A DNA stretch of 64,000 bases. It comes from Nectonema munidae (taxonomy: Eukaryota > Nematomorpha > Nectonematoida > Nectonematidae). Of the stretch, positions 33,983 through 47,200 are shown piece by piece (the stretch's first letter is position 1; each line of letters opens with the position of its first letter). The notes under the pieces were generated by a model that ran no database searches, was not told the origin of the DNA, and saw only the letters and a program-made list of their open reading frames with translations. The position numbers and the translations under genes are program-made. The stretch covers positions 434,001 through 498,000 of the forward strand of contig JAUIRK010000207.1 of assembly GCA_030549495.1 (NCBI GenBank), written 5' to 3'.

Positions 33983-34113
33983 TTAACCCGTTATCGACCA
34001 GAATAATTAATCAGACGATATCTAGTAAAAGCAGAAGATTTGTATTAAAAAGCATTAATAAACGCAGACGATTCACGTTTTTGTAAAGTCGACTGTGCTC
34101 GATAACCGGTTAA
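33983..34113. mobile_element. TTAA-type MITE, copy 4 (subfamily B)
   Basis: 131 bp, TTAACCCGTTATCGACC to GCTCGATAACCGGTTAA. The interior has CAGACGATATCTAG, GCAGAAGATTTGTA and CGCAGACGATTCAC, and a GTAAAGTCGACT segment shared with copy 1. It lies 330 bp downstream of the LDB stop. Confidence 0.85.
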
Positions 34114-37100
34114 AACACTACTAACTAACCTAAAAATTAACGTAGAGGAGGCTATTTTTGAACACTACGACATAAGCGCTGAATTTATATTATGTTGGCA
34201 ACTGGAAATTTGTGGCTTAAATTTGAATTTTGGTATTGCCAGGTGGGCGATGAGCTGAACTACAAGATAGTAAGGAAGGATTTCATTTTTAATGCTTCTT
34301 ATCCTCTTTCTATCAGTGCCTCTCAAACTTTCTCAGACCGCGGAAGAGACAAACAATAAATTCAATTGTAAACGAATATTGACTTTGCTCACCAGATGTT
34401 TCGCATAAAGTCTCATTAGTTACGCTTTGTACATGTGACTCGAGAGTGAAGTCACGATAGCACACTACAAATTTTCTTTCTCACTGGAAGGGGTTGGAAG
34501 AAATTCTCTCAGAGAAAATTAAGTTAGAATAAAAAAATTGTATTTCAAAAAGCAAAAATGCAAAATTAGATAATCCTTGCTATACAAAATAAAATATGGC
34601 TGCATTACACAAATAAATAAAAATTGCGCGCTTGGACCTACAACACAAAGGAAGGCTCCCCTTAAAACTTTGCGGCTACTTTATAAATATGTAACTATTT
34701 TTTTGTTTTTTTAATAGAAATAATTAGTTAGATTATTTGCTAGTTAGTTTTTGTTAACTGGAAACTTGTTACTTTCTTTGGAGTTTAACGTAAGTTATCG
34801 GTAAACATTAAAGTGTTCATCTAAAAAATTGGTATTTCATATGGAAGTTATTGGATCCGATGTTATTATAGTAAGAAAGTCAATTATATTTGAGTTATAT
34901 AAACTGACTTAACTTCAAAAATTTCGAAGTCTTGAATTCTTTGATTTTCATATGTAGATAAGAAAAAAACATGGAAAAATTATTTGAACCAGGAATATAT
35001 TATTATTGATGCCGGAATGTTTCAAATAAAGGACATTTCAACGAAAGAATGCTTCATGAATAAAAAATTTAAACCTAATAAAGAAAAGTGTATTTAGTAT
35101 TTCATTCATGAATATTATTAGATTTTTTTGGTTTAAAAAATCGCGAATTTTTATTAAGTTATTGAAATTGTTTCGTATATCGGCAAATTTAAACCTTTTT
35201 AATAAATAGAAAGATTTAAGAGTTCTGTGGATTAAATTGGTGGCTAGAAAACTGGATTTCAAAAAACGTATAATGGAAAATTATACTTTATAGAGGCAAT
35301 TCCAAATAACTAAGAGATATTTTTAAGAACATATTTTCATCTAGTCAAAAAATTTATTGTTGAAATATTCTTATGGTTGGAATCTCTTATGGTTGAAATG
35401 CCAATTGGATGAGATATCGGTTGTTTGATTTGACCCTTGATTGGAATGTCTTAGAACCATTTGTTTTATGTAATATTTTTATGATTTTTTTCTTTTTAAA
35501 ATTCATTTCCTTCAAGAAATAATTAGATTTAAAAAAATTAGAATTTCAAAGTTGGTATGAGAAGACGATGATGACTTTTTAGCTCTCAAAATATCTTTCC
35601 CAAGGAAAAAAAGGAATTTCTGAGTTGAATGTGACAAACAAATCCAGCAAAATACTCGCACCTAAAATATCAGCAAGTTTTTAGCGTGACTTTGCATCCA
35701 AGTCTTCACCAAATTTTAGGATTTAGCTTTCACTCACTTCTGAACCTCCGTAGAGCAAAGTTTCTTGTTTCCATATTCTCGTCTCATAATTTTGCATTTG
35801 GGTAATTATGAATACTCATTCAAACTGCTTGTATCTGGATTTTATATATTTTTCACCAATCATATTGGCGTATTAATATGATTGACAGATGAACATTACT
35901 GAAGCACAAATAGCGAATATTATTATTAAATAAATTTACAAAATATTTTTTAACTTTGCTCTTAAATTTCAATAATAACTAATAACGGGTTCATTCCAGA
36001 ATAAGATAAAGAAATTGTGTCCAAGATGTCATTCATGGAATTGCACCAATCACATTGACCTACATCATGATTAAGATTTGAGAATGCACTGATTTTACTA
36101 TTGCATAATAAATCACTAGAAATATTGTGCAATGTGAGTTTGTGAAAAGATTACAAAAGACTGTTTGTGTTTTTTTAAAACATGTGGATAGCTTTCAACC
36201 TAAAACTCTTTAATGCCTCAAATTAGATAGGATAAATAAACTTATCAAAATAAAGACAAGCTTTGTGTTTCGAGTATGGAAATGCTACGACGATATACAC
36301 ATGGGGATATACGCATATATCATTGTTTTATAAATAAATATGCGTTTCATTTGAAGTTTTTCTTCCATTTTATGTCATTTTTCATCCTTTTTAAACTTGA
36401 ACTTTAAATTCCCTTTAGATATTATGTATGAAGGATTCTTTATCTCGAAAGTAAGTTTTGCCGAATTTCATTCACATGAATCAATAATTGTTTTTTTTAC
36501 CTGAAATTTTTTACTTAATATTGATTCTACGCACACTGCAAGTTGCTAATTTGTGTAAACTGCATAAATTATGCGTCTTAGAGAAAAAAAATCGTTTTGG
36601 CGCGAAAATGGGATTTTATTTTTAAATTAATAATAATAATTTTTTATTTTTAATTAATAAATTATTATTTCATGCTTCTGAAGTTCAAGTTTTCATATTA
36701 TTTTATATGGCTTAATCCTTAACGAATGATTTTGCATTGGAACTGCTGAGTGACAGATTGTTATAAATATGATTTATTACAAAAATGTTAAACTTATTTT
36801 CCTTACGTTCATAACATAATTTGGAATTGAATTAAATAAGAAATGGTTTTTCACAGGCTTGAATTAGTCTCATCATTTCATGTAAATTATAATTAATTAT
36901 AAGATGAGTATTTGTTTGAATTTTCAAAAAAAGTCTTATAAAACTTTTTAAAATTTTAAAGCAAAGCCAAAACGTTATCAAAATGCTGAGCAAATAAAAA
37001 TATCATCGGAGTCTTTTTATAAAAAATTTTCTCATCTTTTGTAATAGGTTCTTCTCTTATCCAATCAGCCAAAGTATAATGCGTTTCAATTCTTTTGACA

Positions 37101-37589
37101 CTTTATCATCTAAAAGCCTTAACCTAAGTATCAAGTCAATAAAGAAGCATATTTTTCCGGTTTAAAATATGTAATGCATAATTTTGAATTTATTATGAGT
37201 CTAAAATTCTTTTAGTCAAATTTTCTTTCAATTTAAAATATCCGTTTCCATATTGGAAAATTGCATTGGAAATTAAAATTTTTGTTACTTGTTAAAAATT
37301 CGTAATAAACTGAATATAGACAGGACTCAAAGAAATTCTTTGGGCCAATAAATTATTTGTATCAGGATGTGGGAATTCTGAAACGCCAAAAAATATGCTA
37401 CAAAAGCAAGAACATCTCGATAAAATTATCAAGATCCTTCTGACCCCTTACATGTAAAAAAGAGTAGTTTTAAATCTCTCTCCTCAGTAAAATGCATTAT
37501 TGATCATTATCATATTAGTAAATTAATCTTTTATTGATGTATAAAATTAATTTTATTTTTGAATTTTTTGGATTCATACTTGACTAATC
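34114..37589. other. AT-rich intergenic stretch
   Basis: No gene, RNA or defined element. A lone CAGTGCCTCTCAAACTTTCT at 34315 looks like a hAT terminus but has no partner. The frame at 35038-35262 (minus) is AT-rich and unrecognised. Confidence 0.45.
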
Positions 37590-38900
37590 GGTTTCAGATA
37601 GTTGAAATTGATGGTTTTAGATCAAATGTAACTAATATTTAAAAAGGGGTACCCCAAGGAGAGTACTTCTATTCTCTCTCTACATCAACGATTTGTACAA
37701 GTCCAATCTATCCCCCAAATACTAACTATTTGCTGATGATGTAACAATAATAGTACTTATTTCATTTCTTACAAAATCTTCAGATAAAATTGGACAAGTT
37801 TTAAATCCAGTTTGTCATTGGTGTGATTTAAATGGAAAGTAAATTTTCATAAAACCAAATATATGATATTTACGAACAAAAAGTCTCGTCTTTTATGCTA
37901 TGAAACTTCTATTGAACGTGAATCAACTTTTAATCTTTTAGGAGTAGAAATTAACAATAATGTAACATGGGAATACCACATCAAGTATATCTCATCTAAA
38001 TTGAATTGTGCTTCTGGCATTATTAATTGACATAAAAATGAACTATCTACCAATATTAACCTCTTGATTTACAAATCTTTATCCTTACGACTTTGCTTTT
38101 ATAGTGTTGTAAACTGGGGCTACTCTGATGTTAAAAGATTGGATTGCATGCAAAAGAAGGCACTCAGAAGCAGTGGCGGATCCAACTTTAAAAAATACTA
38201 GTAAAATACTACCATACAAGTTTTGATGCTTTAGGAAATAGCAAAATCAGTAAGGGGAATTTCTGAAGCCATTCCTCATAGGGGGGGGGGCTAGGCCCAA
38301 GGGCCCCCTCTGGATCCGTCAGTGCTCAGAAGTGTGTTCAGCTTAGGTTTTAAGCAGCATCCTTTGATAAATACAATTTACTCAAAGGAATTAAAGAAAT
38401 ATATACTTTACAGTTGTCTATATTTTGCATACAAAATTATTCTAGGTTTTTTGCCTAACATTTTACACGAGTGGCTTCATTTCAATAGTGACTTAGAAAA
38501 GCTATGACTTAAGATATCTCAACAAGTTAAAGACTATTTATCATAGACTTAATAGTTATAAAAAAACTCTTAGCTACAGGATTATTCAGCTTTGGAATAG
38601 ATACCTTTCCTCCTATTCTATCAACAATCTTCCTTTGAAAACTTAAAAAAAACAGATTATATGCCAATTTACTAAATAAGGAGGATCAAACCTGTGACAG
38701 TGGAAAGTCTTACTTGTATTATAACAAACTTTCTCTTTCATTTGACCTTATTTTAATTTTTCAATCAATTTTTCATCAATATACTTTTTTTCTTCCATTT
38801 TTCTTCATTTATATATAATATAATATATATTATCTTTTTTTCCTTTCTAACCTATTGTTTTTTTTCAATTTTTTGTCACCATGTAATCTATACCACGGAT
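37590..38900 (+). mobile_element. LINE reverse-transcriptase 3' half, interrupted by a MITE
   Basis: Plus-strand frames show VEIDGFRSNVTNI, KGVPQG, YINDLYKSN, LFADDVTI (the catalytic (F/Y)ADD box), then FHKTKYMIFTNKKS and FNLLGVEINNNVTWEYHIKYISSKL. Further on come YKSLSLRLCFYSVVNWGYSD and a C-terminal RIIQLWNRYL. The order is that of Jockey/CR1-type LINEs. It is broken by stops and frame changes, and a 154-bp MITE splits it at 38171-38324. Confidence 0.82.
38171..38324. mobile_element. hAT-type MITE inside the LINE, with perfect 8-bp target duplication
   Basis: Ends CAGTGGCGGATCCA and, in reverse complement, CACTGACGGATCCA. It is flanked on both sides by CTCAGAAG (38163-38170 and 38325-38332). 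The interior has a ten-G run and a GGGCCCCCT stretch. An eight-base duplication and CA(G/C)TG termini identify it as a hAT derivative. The perfect duplication implies insertion after the LINE arrived, and more recently than most repeats here. Confidence 0.92.
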
Positions 38901-40409
38901 AACAAGCTTTTTAGCTTTCCATTGATTTACTCAATGGAACTCTCTTGCCTATCCACGACTCGTCTCACTCAATTACACACTCCCTTCATATTTGCATCCT
39001 CTTGAATCTTAAATCTGCCTTTTCAATCTCAAAACTCCAAAGAAAGTACAAAGAGAGAGGAGTAAAATAAATCAATTTAGATAAATGTATCTTATTTTTT
39101 ATTGGCATTTATTCAAAAAGCATCAAAAAAATATATAAAGACAAGATTCTTATTTCATGAGTTTGTTATCAAAAAGAATATTATCAACTCTGAAATTTAT
39201 TAGTTTCAATACACAATACTTTGAAAATTAAGTTTTTTTTGTGTCATACTTTCTAATCAACACATCAAATTTAAGTCAGAAGGTTTTCTATCATGTAGTT
39301 AGATAGAGTAATTTCACTTGGGAGAGGGACAGAGGAGGGGGTGATGGATGGCGTAAGGGGGCTAACATGATAATATCTCTGCGAATGATTATTTTAAAGC
39401 CGATTAACAAGGTCTTATTTCTACTGAGTCAAACATTTAACCGTCTAATTTTCTTCACTTTCTTTGATGATGAAAGGTATTGAAAATCATTATTAGCGAA
39501 ATTCATCGTCGCATGCTTAGAAATATCCTATTATTGGGAAATGTTGTATCGCGCAATTTTTTACAATATTATCAGTTTTTTCGATCAAATTACGTTTTTA
39601 TCCTGTGATGTAATGATGTTCTCTTTTCTCAATTATTTATACTCTGTATTTGATTCAATATTTTTTTTCCAAGATAAAAATGGCAACAAGTATATATTCA
39701 ACTTCTAATACACATATATATATATATATATAACATCATCCATAAAAGTTGAAGAATAGCTCTTTTTTGTTGACTATGATCAATATCGATTTAGTCTGGC
39801 GAATTAAAATTCAAAATTTTTTGCCAGAAAACGGAGAAACATGGCGAGTATGGGAATTAAGCCATCTTCCTCCTTATCTCTCATTTTCTCTCTTTCTCTC
39901 TCTCTCTCTACTCGCGCTCACTGTCCTTCCTCCATGCCACTTCTCTTGCTATCGAGTTATTGAGTTTGCGCAACTCTCATTCCCTATTCTTCTTCATTCA
40001 TTCATTCTCGCAATCTCTGAAACGTGAATATAATGTGCTGTTCTGTTTTTAACTAAATCTCCGTAAAATGGTGACTGCTTTAAAATTATATTTTTGTTCG
40101 TGGTGAAGAGGTTTTCATGGCAGGCGCGTGACAGAGATTTCGCTAGTGGGTGGGAAGGGGCAAGGAACTTTGATTGAATGTGAGCAAAACGCTTGGAATA
40201 AGACTTAGTTCTAAAATGAGCACTCGGTTAAGGTATAGAAGGGGTGCGTGGCTGTTTTATGGCTATGAGATGGAACACACATTGCATTTATAATGTAAAT
40301 TACGGAAAAAAAAAATACAAAACTTTATTGCATACATTTTGGATTCCATTCTATAAATGAAGAATTTTGAAGGATCAAAGTTCCAAGAATAATATAACAT
40401 AAAATAACA
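38901..40409. other. Spacer with microsatellites
   Basis: A (TA)n run at about 39713-39732 and a (CT)n tract at about 39889-39910, in a pyrimidine-rich stretch. A ten-A run lies at 40307. No gene is recognised; the plus frame at 39749-40027 is a product of the pyrimidine-rich stretch. Confidence 0.5.
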
Positions 40410-40700
40410 ATATATTTACTTAAGCAAAATAGAGATCGATGCCTGTAAAATTAGCCTCTTGATACAATTAAATAATAAAATATAATATTCTAGACTTCCA
40501 AAATGTATCAAGTTTGTTTTTAAAATCGTTGGCCGTAAGAGAATTAACAACCCCACCCTGCAAGGAATTCCAATCATCAAAGGCTATTTGTGTTAAATAA
40601 GTTTGACGACGGTTGTTTTGAAAACTTTCAGATTTAAACTTGTAACAAAGAAATTCTTGCAGAATCTGCAGTGAAGTGAAAGAAAGTTCAAAATTTTCAT
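40410..40700 (-). mobile_element. LINE C-terminal fragment
   Basis: The minus strand reads FDDWNSLQGGVVNSLTANDFKNKLDTFWKSRI. It resembles the block (N)DWN.LP..VV.A.S...FK..LD..W that ends many Jockey/CR1-type reverse transcriptases. The upstream part is missing. Confidence 0.7.
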
Positions 40701-43219
40701 TCTTTCAGGTCATTGAACTTTTTCTTTTACTTGTTTTTTAACGTATTTTTTTAACTGTGTATTCTTCGCTCTAATGGAAAAATTTTTAGAGTAAGAATGG
40801 AAAATCCAGTTTATTAATATTTCAGCCATAATTCAAAATGATATTTACATTTTTTATACTTCAGTGTACTGACAGGGTATCTGGATTTGGTAGTTTAGTT
40901 CATCAAGTTCATTGAGGTGTCAGCCAAAAAATGGAAAAGGTAAAGACTAAATGATATAATAAAGAGGGGCATTCATCTTTCTGCTACAACTGTTGAATAC
41001 CTTTTGATTTCGTTTTCATTAAAAAATAAGTTGTATTTAAAACATTTTTAATTTAAACACATTTTTTATATCTTACATAGCACGCAGCACCTTTAAATCC
41101 CATCACAAATCATATGTTATAGAATAACCAAACTTTAAATTACATACACACATATACAAAACACACACAATTGTACCAAACTGTCAATTTTCACTTTTTT
41201 TATTTTTCACGAGGAAGATTCATTCAGCAGAGACCCTCGTACAAATCTGCTTACACTATCAAGAGTGAAGCTGAGGCACACTATTCAGAGTGGGCTTCAA
41301 AGATCGAGTTAGACTTCACAATCCACCCTGGGCATAAACTTGATTCAATTAAAATTGTTTCATTTTACGTTTAAAGTAACAATATTGACTTACAAAATAT
41401 GAATAAACGACTTTTTTTAATGGAAAGAAGAATTCAACATTTGACTTTGTTGAGTTGAAAGTGAGGCGTTAGAAGGGATGTCTAGAAACTGGATTGGCTT
41501 CTCAATGCTCTCTGGTTCGAATTACAGTAATTCTACTTTATTTATCATAGTTCAATACGCATATGGCACAAATACGCTTTATAAGTCAGCGCTAGTAGTG
41601 TACTTGCCCGTTTTAAATTGCTTGAGTTAAGACAAGTTGAGTTAACACAATGTTTAGTTAATATTATTGAAATAAATGACTTCATTTCAAATAAATATAT
41701 TTTGATGCAAAATTTACAAGTTTACATTCGTTTAAATAAAAGAGTAATTTCGCGAGTTTCAACTACGCTTGCTTTCGAGCGACTTGTATAGTGACGCGAT
41801 TTAGCGGGATGTCGGTCCACCAGGGAAACTTGGAAAGGAAAATTCAAAAGTTTCAAGTGAACATGAGCAAGGATGCATAAGTACTAAATATACGAAAAAT
41901 GAGGAAAAAAGCGAAAAATAACTCAGCTAAATGGTGTATAAAGAGGAACTATTCTACGTGTTGCAAATGTCACATATGTTAGCAGAAAAGAGGGGGATGT
42001 AAGTTTACGTGGACATAAAATTTTCATAATGTTTATTAATGACAGACACACGAAAAATACATCAAAAATTCTAGGACCGAGCTAAAAATATACAAGCCCT
42101 ACTTTTTCCAGGACAACTTTCTTTAAAATTCGACATTCCTATGCTCAATAAAACAGCAAAATCCTTTCTTATTTTTGGGGAAGCTGGGGGTGAGGGAAGA
42201 TAGATTTTTGAGTTTTCTGAAATCAAGTACTCATATATTGCTCTTCATTAATATCAATTATGTGAGTACTTTTTAAGTTAACGAAAAGCAGAAATTACGG
42301 TTGCTTGTAAAAACGGCCATGCGCTTTCTCAACCAAATGGCTTACCCCAGGAATAAAAACGACAACAGGTTTGATGATCCTGAAGTCAAAGTGGCCCAAG
42401 TTAGATTTTACTGGGGTTAAAGAGGAAAAAGTTGAAACATTATTAATTATTTTTTAAAACAAAAAAAACGTGATAATTATTATTAAATACTATATTTTAA
42501 TAATAGTATATTATTAAATATAATTTTAAACTTGAATACGTTCACTCTCACAAATTTATCTCCATGTTACGTATTTATTTTTGTATATTTATGTGTATAC
42601 TTTGATATTTTTATTTGCATCAATGAAGAAGAAAAAAAAAGCACGCTAATATCTTTGCAGGAGCAAAATCCTTTATTAGATTTTATTCGTTTTATTTTTT
42701 TAGAGACCTGTGACCTTTATGACCCCTTGACTGCTCACGTTTTGGCCAAAAAAACTATGGCTATTTGGTAGTTTGGCCGATTTGATCAGGTGCCGAAATT
42801 TCATATTTTACATATAAGCAGGTTTCCACATTAAAATAACAGACATAGTCAAAAATAGTTAGTGTTGACATATTTTTTGCTAGGATATCTTATAATCAAA
42901 GTAAATTCTTACAAAAATAATGGCATACACTTAATAGGAAATTTTAATTTCATTCAAATAAATTATCCAAACAACTATTTGATACCCTTATTAACTCACG
43001 CGCTCAGTAACCATGTAGGTCTCTACGACAAAACATATGTTATAGAGTATATATATATATATATATCATTAGTCTCATAAAACAACGTAATGAAACAAAA
43101 AATTATAAGATTTTAAATAACGTAATTTTAAAAACGGGAATTTATTTTAGTAAACGGTAATACATTTTATACATTAGTTGTAATGCCTTGATAAATAAGT
43201 ATAATTCCTACTTTTAAAA
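40701..43219. other. Spacer; one possible orphan exon
   Basis: Mostly AT-rich. A less AT-rich frame at about 41214-41374 (plus strand) reads RPSYKSAYTIKSEAEAHYSEWASKIELDF and ends with TAA. It could be an exon or an element relic. A (TA)n run lies near 43050. Nothing else is supported. Confidence 0.35.
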
Positions 43220-43400
43220 TATTTAGTAATATCATCATCATGATCATCATCATTTCTCGTCTGAAGGTTTCAGGTTGAGTCCTGTAGTTTTATGCTGCCA
43301 AGCGTTCCATTCTTTTCTATTTTTTGCCAGGTTTGTTAGTTTTCTTGAAGAAAAGTTAAAGTTGTCTCATGAAAGCTGCTGAATCATGTAATTCTTGGTC
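43220..43400 (-). mobile_element. RTE-like LINE end with ATC/GAT repeat
   Basis: The minus strand gives FGRPKNYMIQQLS-like and LTNLAKNRKEWNAWQ segments, similar to the last residues of RTE-type ORF2 (RP...W.......LA.DR..WR). They run into a (TGATGA)-type microsatellite at 43230-43250, a common tail of such elements. A short relic. Confidence 0.4.
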
Positions 43401-44294
43401 TTCCTAATATTTATCATTTTTAAGAAAAGAAAATTTTTTTCCCTGTTCGGATCATGAAGGAGTATTTATATTAATGTCAATTGACACTCAATTTAATCAA
43501 ATATTCAGAATACATCCTAAAATTGCTCCAACTGTCAAGGATTAGGATTAATCAAAGCTTATTCTTATATTCTTAGAGTCTAAATTTTCTTTTAAATAAG
43601 GACGTCTCATACTATCTTCTTACTTCATTGCTCCTTCATATTTTTTAAGCTTGGTGTGACAGCCCTAATCCTCAATCATGATATTTATATATCCTTTTTA
43701 GGTCCATTTTCCCCCTTTCAATTTAAATTTGTCTTTTGGCAATCCTAATTTGTCTTTTAAATAAAGTCTTACTTTTGCGTTTTGCCTCACTTCGTAACAA
43801 TGTGTTTGTACCGAAAAGAATATAAAAGTTAAAATTTTCAATATTTAATTAATGTATATTAGGAATTCTCTTTTGTTCCTGGCAAATGTGTTTTGATTGT
43901 CGATGTTATTTTGTTGCGTTGGCGAAATCACGTCTTTCTACCAACACTATAAAAATATAAAAATTTGAGATATTTTTTTATTAAAATTTTTATTTCGAAT
44001 AAATATGCTTTCGTTCTGGATAAAATCTTTTTTTAATTTGTCTACGAAATCTCGCATTTCTGTCAACAATTATATAAAACTGATAATTTTGCGACAAAAT
44101 ATCTATCTCTCCTTGAATGCCACAAGAACAAGGGAAAAAAATATAAAATAGTGAGAAAATTAGACTATGATCACAATTGAAACACTCCCCCGATAACATC
44201 TCAATTTGCAATCATCCCAACTGGCATTTCCCATTCGTGTTTAGGAGGGGATAGAACGCAACGCAAATTCAAGAGGTGTGGAGAAATAGCGAGT
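43401..44294. other. Upstream region of the GT92 gene
   Basis: Should contain the promoter and 5'UTR of the GT92 gene. The 60 bases before the ATG are less AT-rich than the rest. No element recognised. Confidence 0.35.
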
Positions 44295-47200
44295 ATGAAG
44301 CTCAAGACCCACACCAAGCTGGTTCTGTTTGCAAGCACAATCGTCCTGGTCTATCTCTCGATCAACCACTTTTCCAGCCCAAATCCAAAGATGCTTACGC
44401 AAGAGAAGTCCTTTTTCTGGAAAAAAGTGAAGATATTGGGTATAGAGTTTCTTTGATGTTGTATATATGCAAGTGCGCAAGGATTGAACTAACACTTTTA
44501 GACTTTCCATTATAAATGAAGTTTTTGTTAAAACTAAATCTCGAAAAAGAAATGTAACTGAGAAGGCTTGATTAAAACTTGAAAGATGTAAGCAAGAGAA
44601 TGAAAAGTAAAAGTCTTATTCACATCAATTTTTGTCAGTATTAATTTTCGACTAGTCTGATCAAACACAACCCTTAAAACCTAAGAGTAGAAAACAAGGA
44701 ACAGAGCATGGAAAAGAGAATTTAATAATTGTATATTAATAATGCAATGTTTTAGATCAGGGGTTCTTAACCTTTATTCATTCATTGACCCCTTTCCCCT
44801 GCAAGGAAATTTTCACATAAAAGTCATGAAAAAATCCTGGACGCAATTAATATTTGTACTTGCAAAAAATACTTAAAGTTTTTATTAAAATGATCCATTA
44901 TAAAATGTTTTTGAATATTTATAAAAAAATTTTTATCCAAAAAAATGTATATGAAAGTATATTTATAATTTTAAATTAAAAAAATGGAGTTTTTAAGCTG
45001 ACCCTCACGGACCTCTTGAAACCCATCAATGGATTAAGAATACGCTGCTATGGATAATAATTGACAAAATAGATTTGAATAAAAGCCTTATCTTTAAAAT
45101 TATTATTATTGTTACATCCCACAAAAAGTATTCAAGATAGATTTTCCAGTCTTTCATTTTGACCTAATTTTTTCAAGAGTGCGAATTTTTTCTGATGTAT
45201 TGGTAGACCGGGTTAATCCTGATTAAGGTTATTCGATCTTGGTTAAGCAAACACCTCTTCATAAAGACCAAAATCATTGCTTCACCTAAGTGGTTTTGGA
45301 ATATAGGCATGGCTATAGTTGTTTAATTATATTTTTAAAATTTTAGTCAATTCATCTTAAAGATCAATTTTAAAACTAAGATTTTTGAATTTATTGAATG
45401 AAAAAACTGAGAAAAAATAATAAAACAGATCACTTATGTCTATGGTTGATCTCAAGATGAAGTATTAAGGAAAATAGAAAGACAAACATTATCATATGTG
45501 TACAATTTGAAATAATCAATACAAATAAGAAGATTTCAAATATAGTTCGTATTGATTTGTAGTATGCTCAGTAGGAAGTAGACCTAACAAAAATATCTTG
45601 AACAAACTGTTCACAAATAAGCTATTTCTGAAAAGTTAGAAAATTTTTAAAATAGACAAATTCATCAAAGGGAAGTTTTTGAAGTTAGAAATTTGTTTAT
45701 TGATTCAGAGAAATTACATAATAATTTCTTTTATCATGATAAAAGAATGCTTCTTTATGATAATTTCTTTGTTTGATGAATGATGGAAATATTATAAATA
45801 GAACTGTTCAAAAAAATCATTTATAGGAAAAAAATAGAAGTAAAACGTACAAAGGTATTCAGAGTTGCGTAGATAACTAAAAATGGAACGAAATTCGAGA
45901 GAAAAAAAAATATTTATAAAAGGAGAGATGTTATAAACAAAGAGAACACTCTAGACTTTTGTTTAAAATGATTATAATTAAAAAACAGCGTTTTAAAGAT
46001 AACGATTTCACTACTTTTATGGATTTTTTTTATAAAAAATTTTTTTTTTTAAATCTTGCAGTACCTGTGTGATATTTATTGTTAGTATTATATTTAGGAA
46101 ATTTATTATTTTCAATATATTCACTACTAAAGTTATTATCGGAATTTCATTGTTACTTTATTATTCGTAGCAAGAGATCGATGAAAATTGCTTTTTAGTA
46201 GCGACTATCTTTCACAGCAAGCTATGTGCACTGTGCAGCCACTTTTTCTAATGCATAGTTGAAAATGCAAAGCGTTTCTTTACTTTCTTAAAAAAGTCAA
46301 ATAAAAAATTTATATGGCATTTATAAAAAAAAGTTAATTGAATAAGTAAACACTCTTTATTCGAAATTTTGAATGATGAATTTTGGACCACCACCAAAAT
46401 GAATGCATTTATAAAAAATGTTCACGTATCAATCATGAAGTTACATTGATCAAAAGAATGAAAACATTCAAAAAAAATGTATTAAATTTTATTCAACAAT
46501 TTTGCTTTTGATTTTCTGCAGTTTCAAAAAATTTAGTTTGATTTTAATGTCTTGGCGAAGACAATTTGATCTCTGGGTAGAGCTAATTTAGCTGCTGTGC
46601 ACAAGACACAGATATATTTATAAAATTTGGATCTATTGAATTTCCCAACAATCCAAGGATCCATCTGATTTGGTTTGGTGACATTTCACCGAGGAAAATG
46701 TGGCGGATTAAAGTTTTGAGGTACTGATTGATTACAAACTGAAATAACGATTATACACTTATAAGTTAGCAATAGTTAAAGAAACAAAATAGTTAACTAA
46801 CTAACTGAATATTAATTATTACTTATCTTGTTATTTGATCTTTTAAATTCTATGTGTTGAATCGTCCTGCAGTAAAGTGTTTCAGTGCGATCTTATAGTG
46901 TGGTAAGCATGCCATAGATATTATTGTGCTAACAACTGGTATACTTGAAATTTAACACATTTAGAAAGATTTGGAAGAGACAGAGGAGAAGAGAGTGTGT
47001 TCACAGGAGATAAAATAAAGGATTTAACCTTTGTGAAATTGGCAAACACATCCATCTATGTCCTCTCCGCTTTCCTCGACCGTAGAAATCCTGTCTCACC
47101 TTTGATACGAGTGATAATTTTGTCGAAGCCAAAGTTCATCGAATCCAATTCCATTTTTTGTTGCACGCGTAAAAATCTTTCTGAAGAGGAGCATTCTGTT

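Noticed and set aside
34315-34345. hAT-like terminus CAGTGCCTCTCAAACTTTCT
   Set aside because: No inverted partner or 8-bp duplication could be found within about 1 kb.
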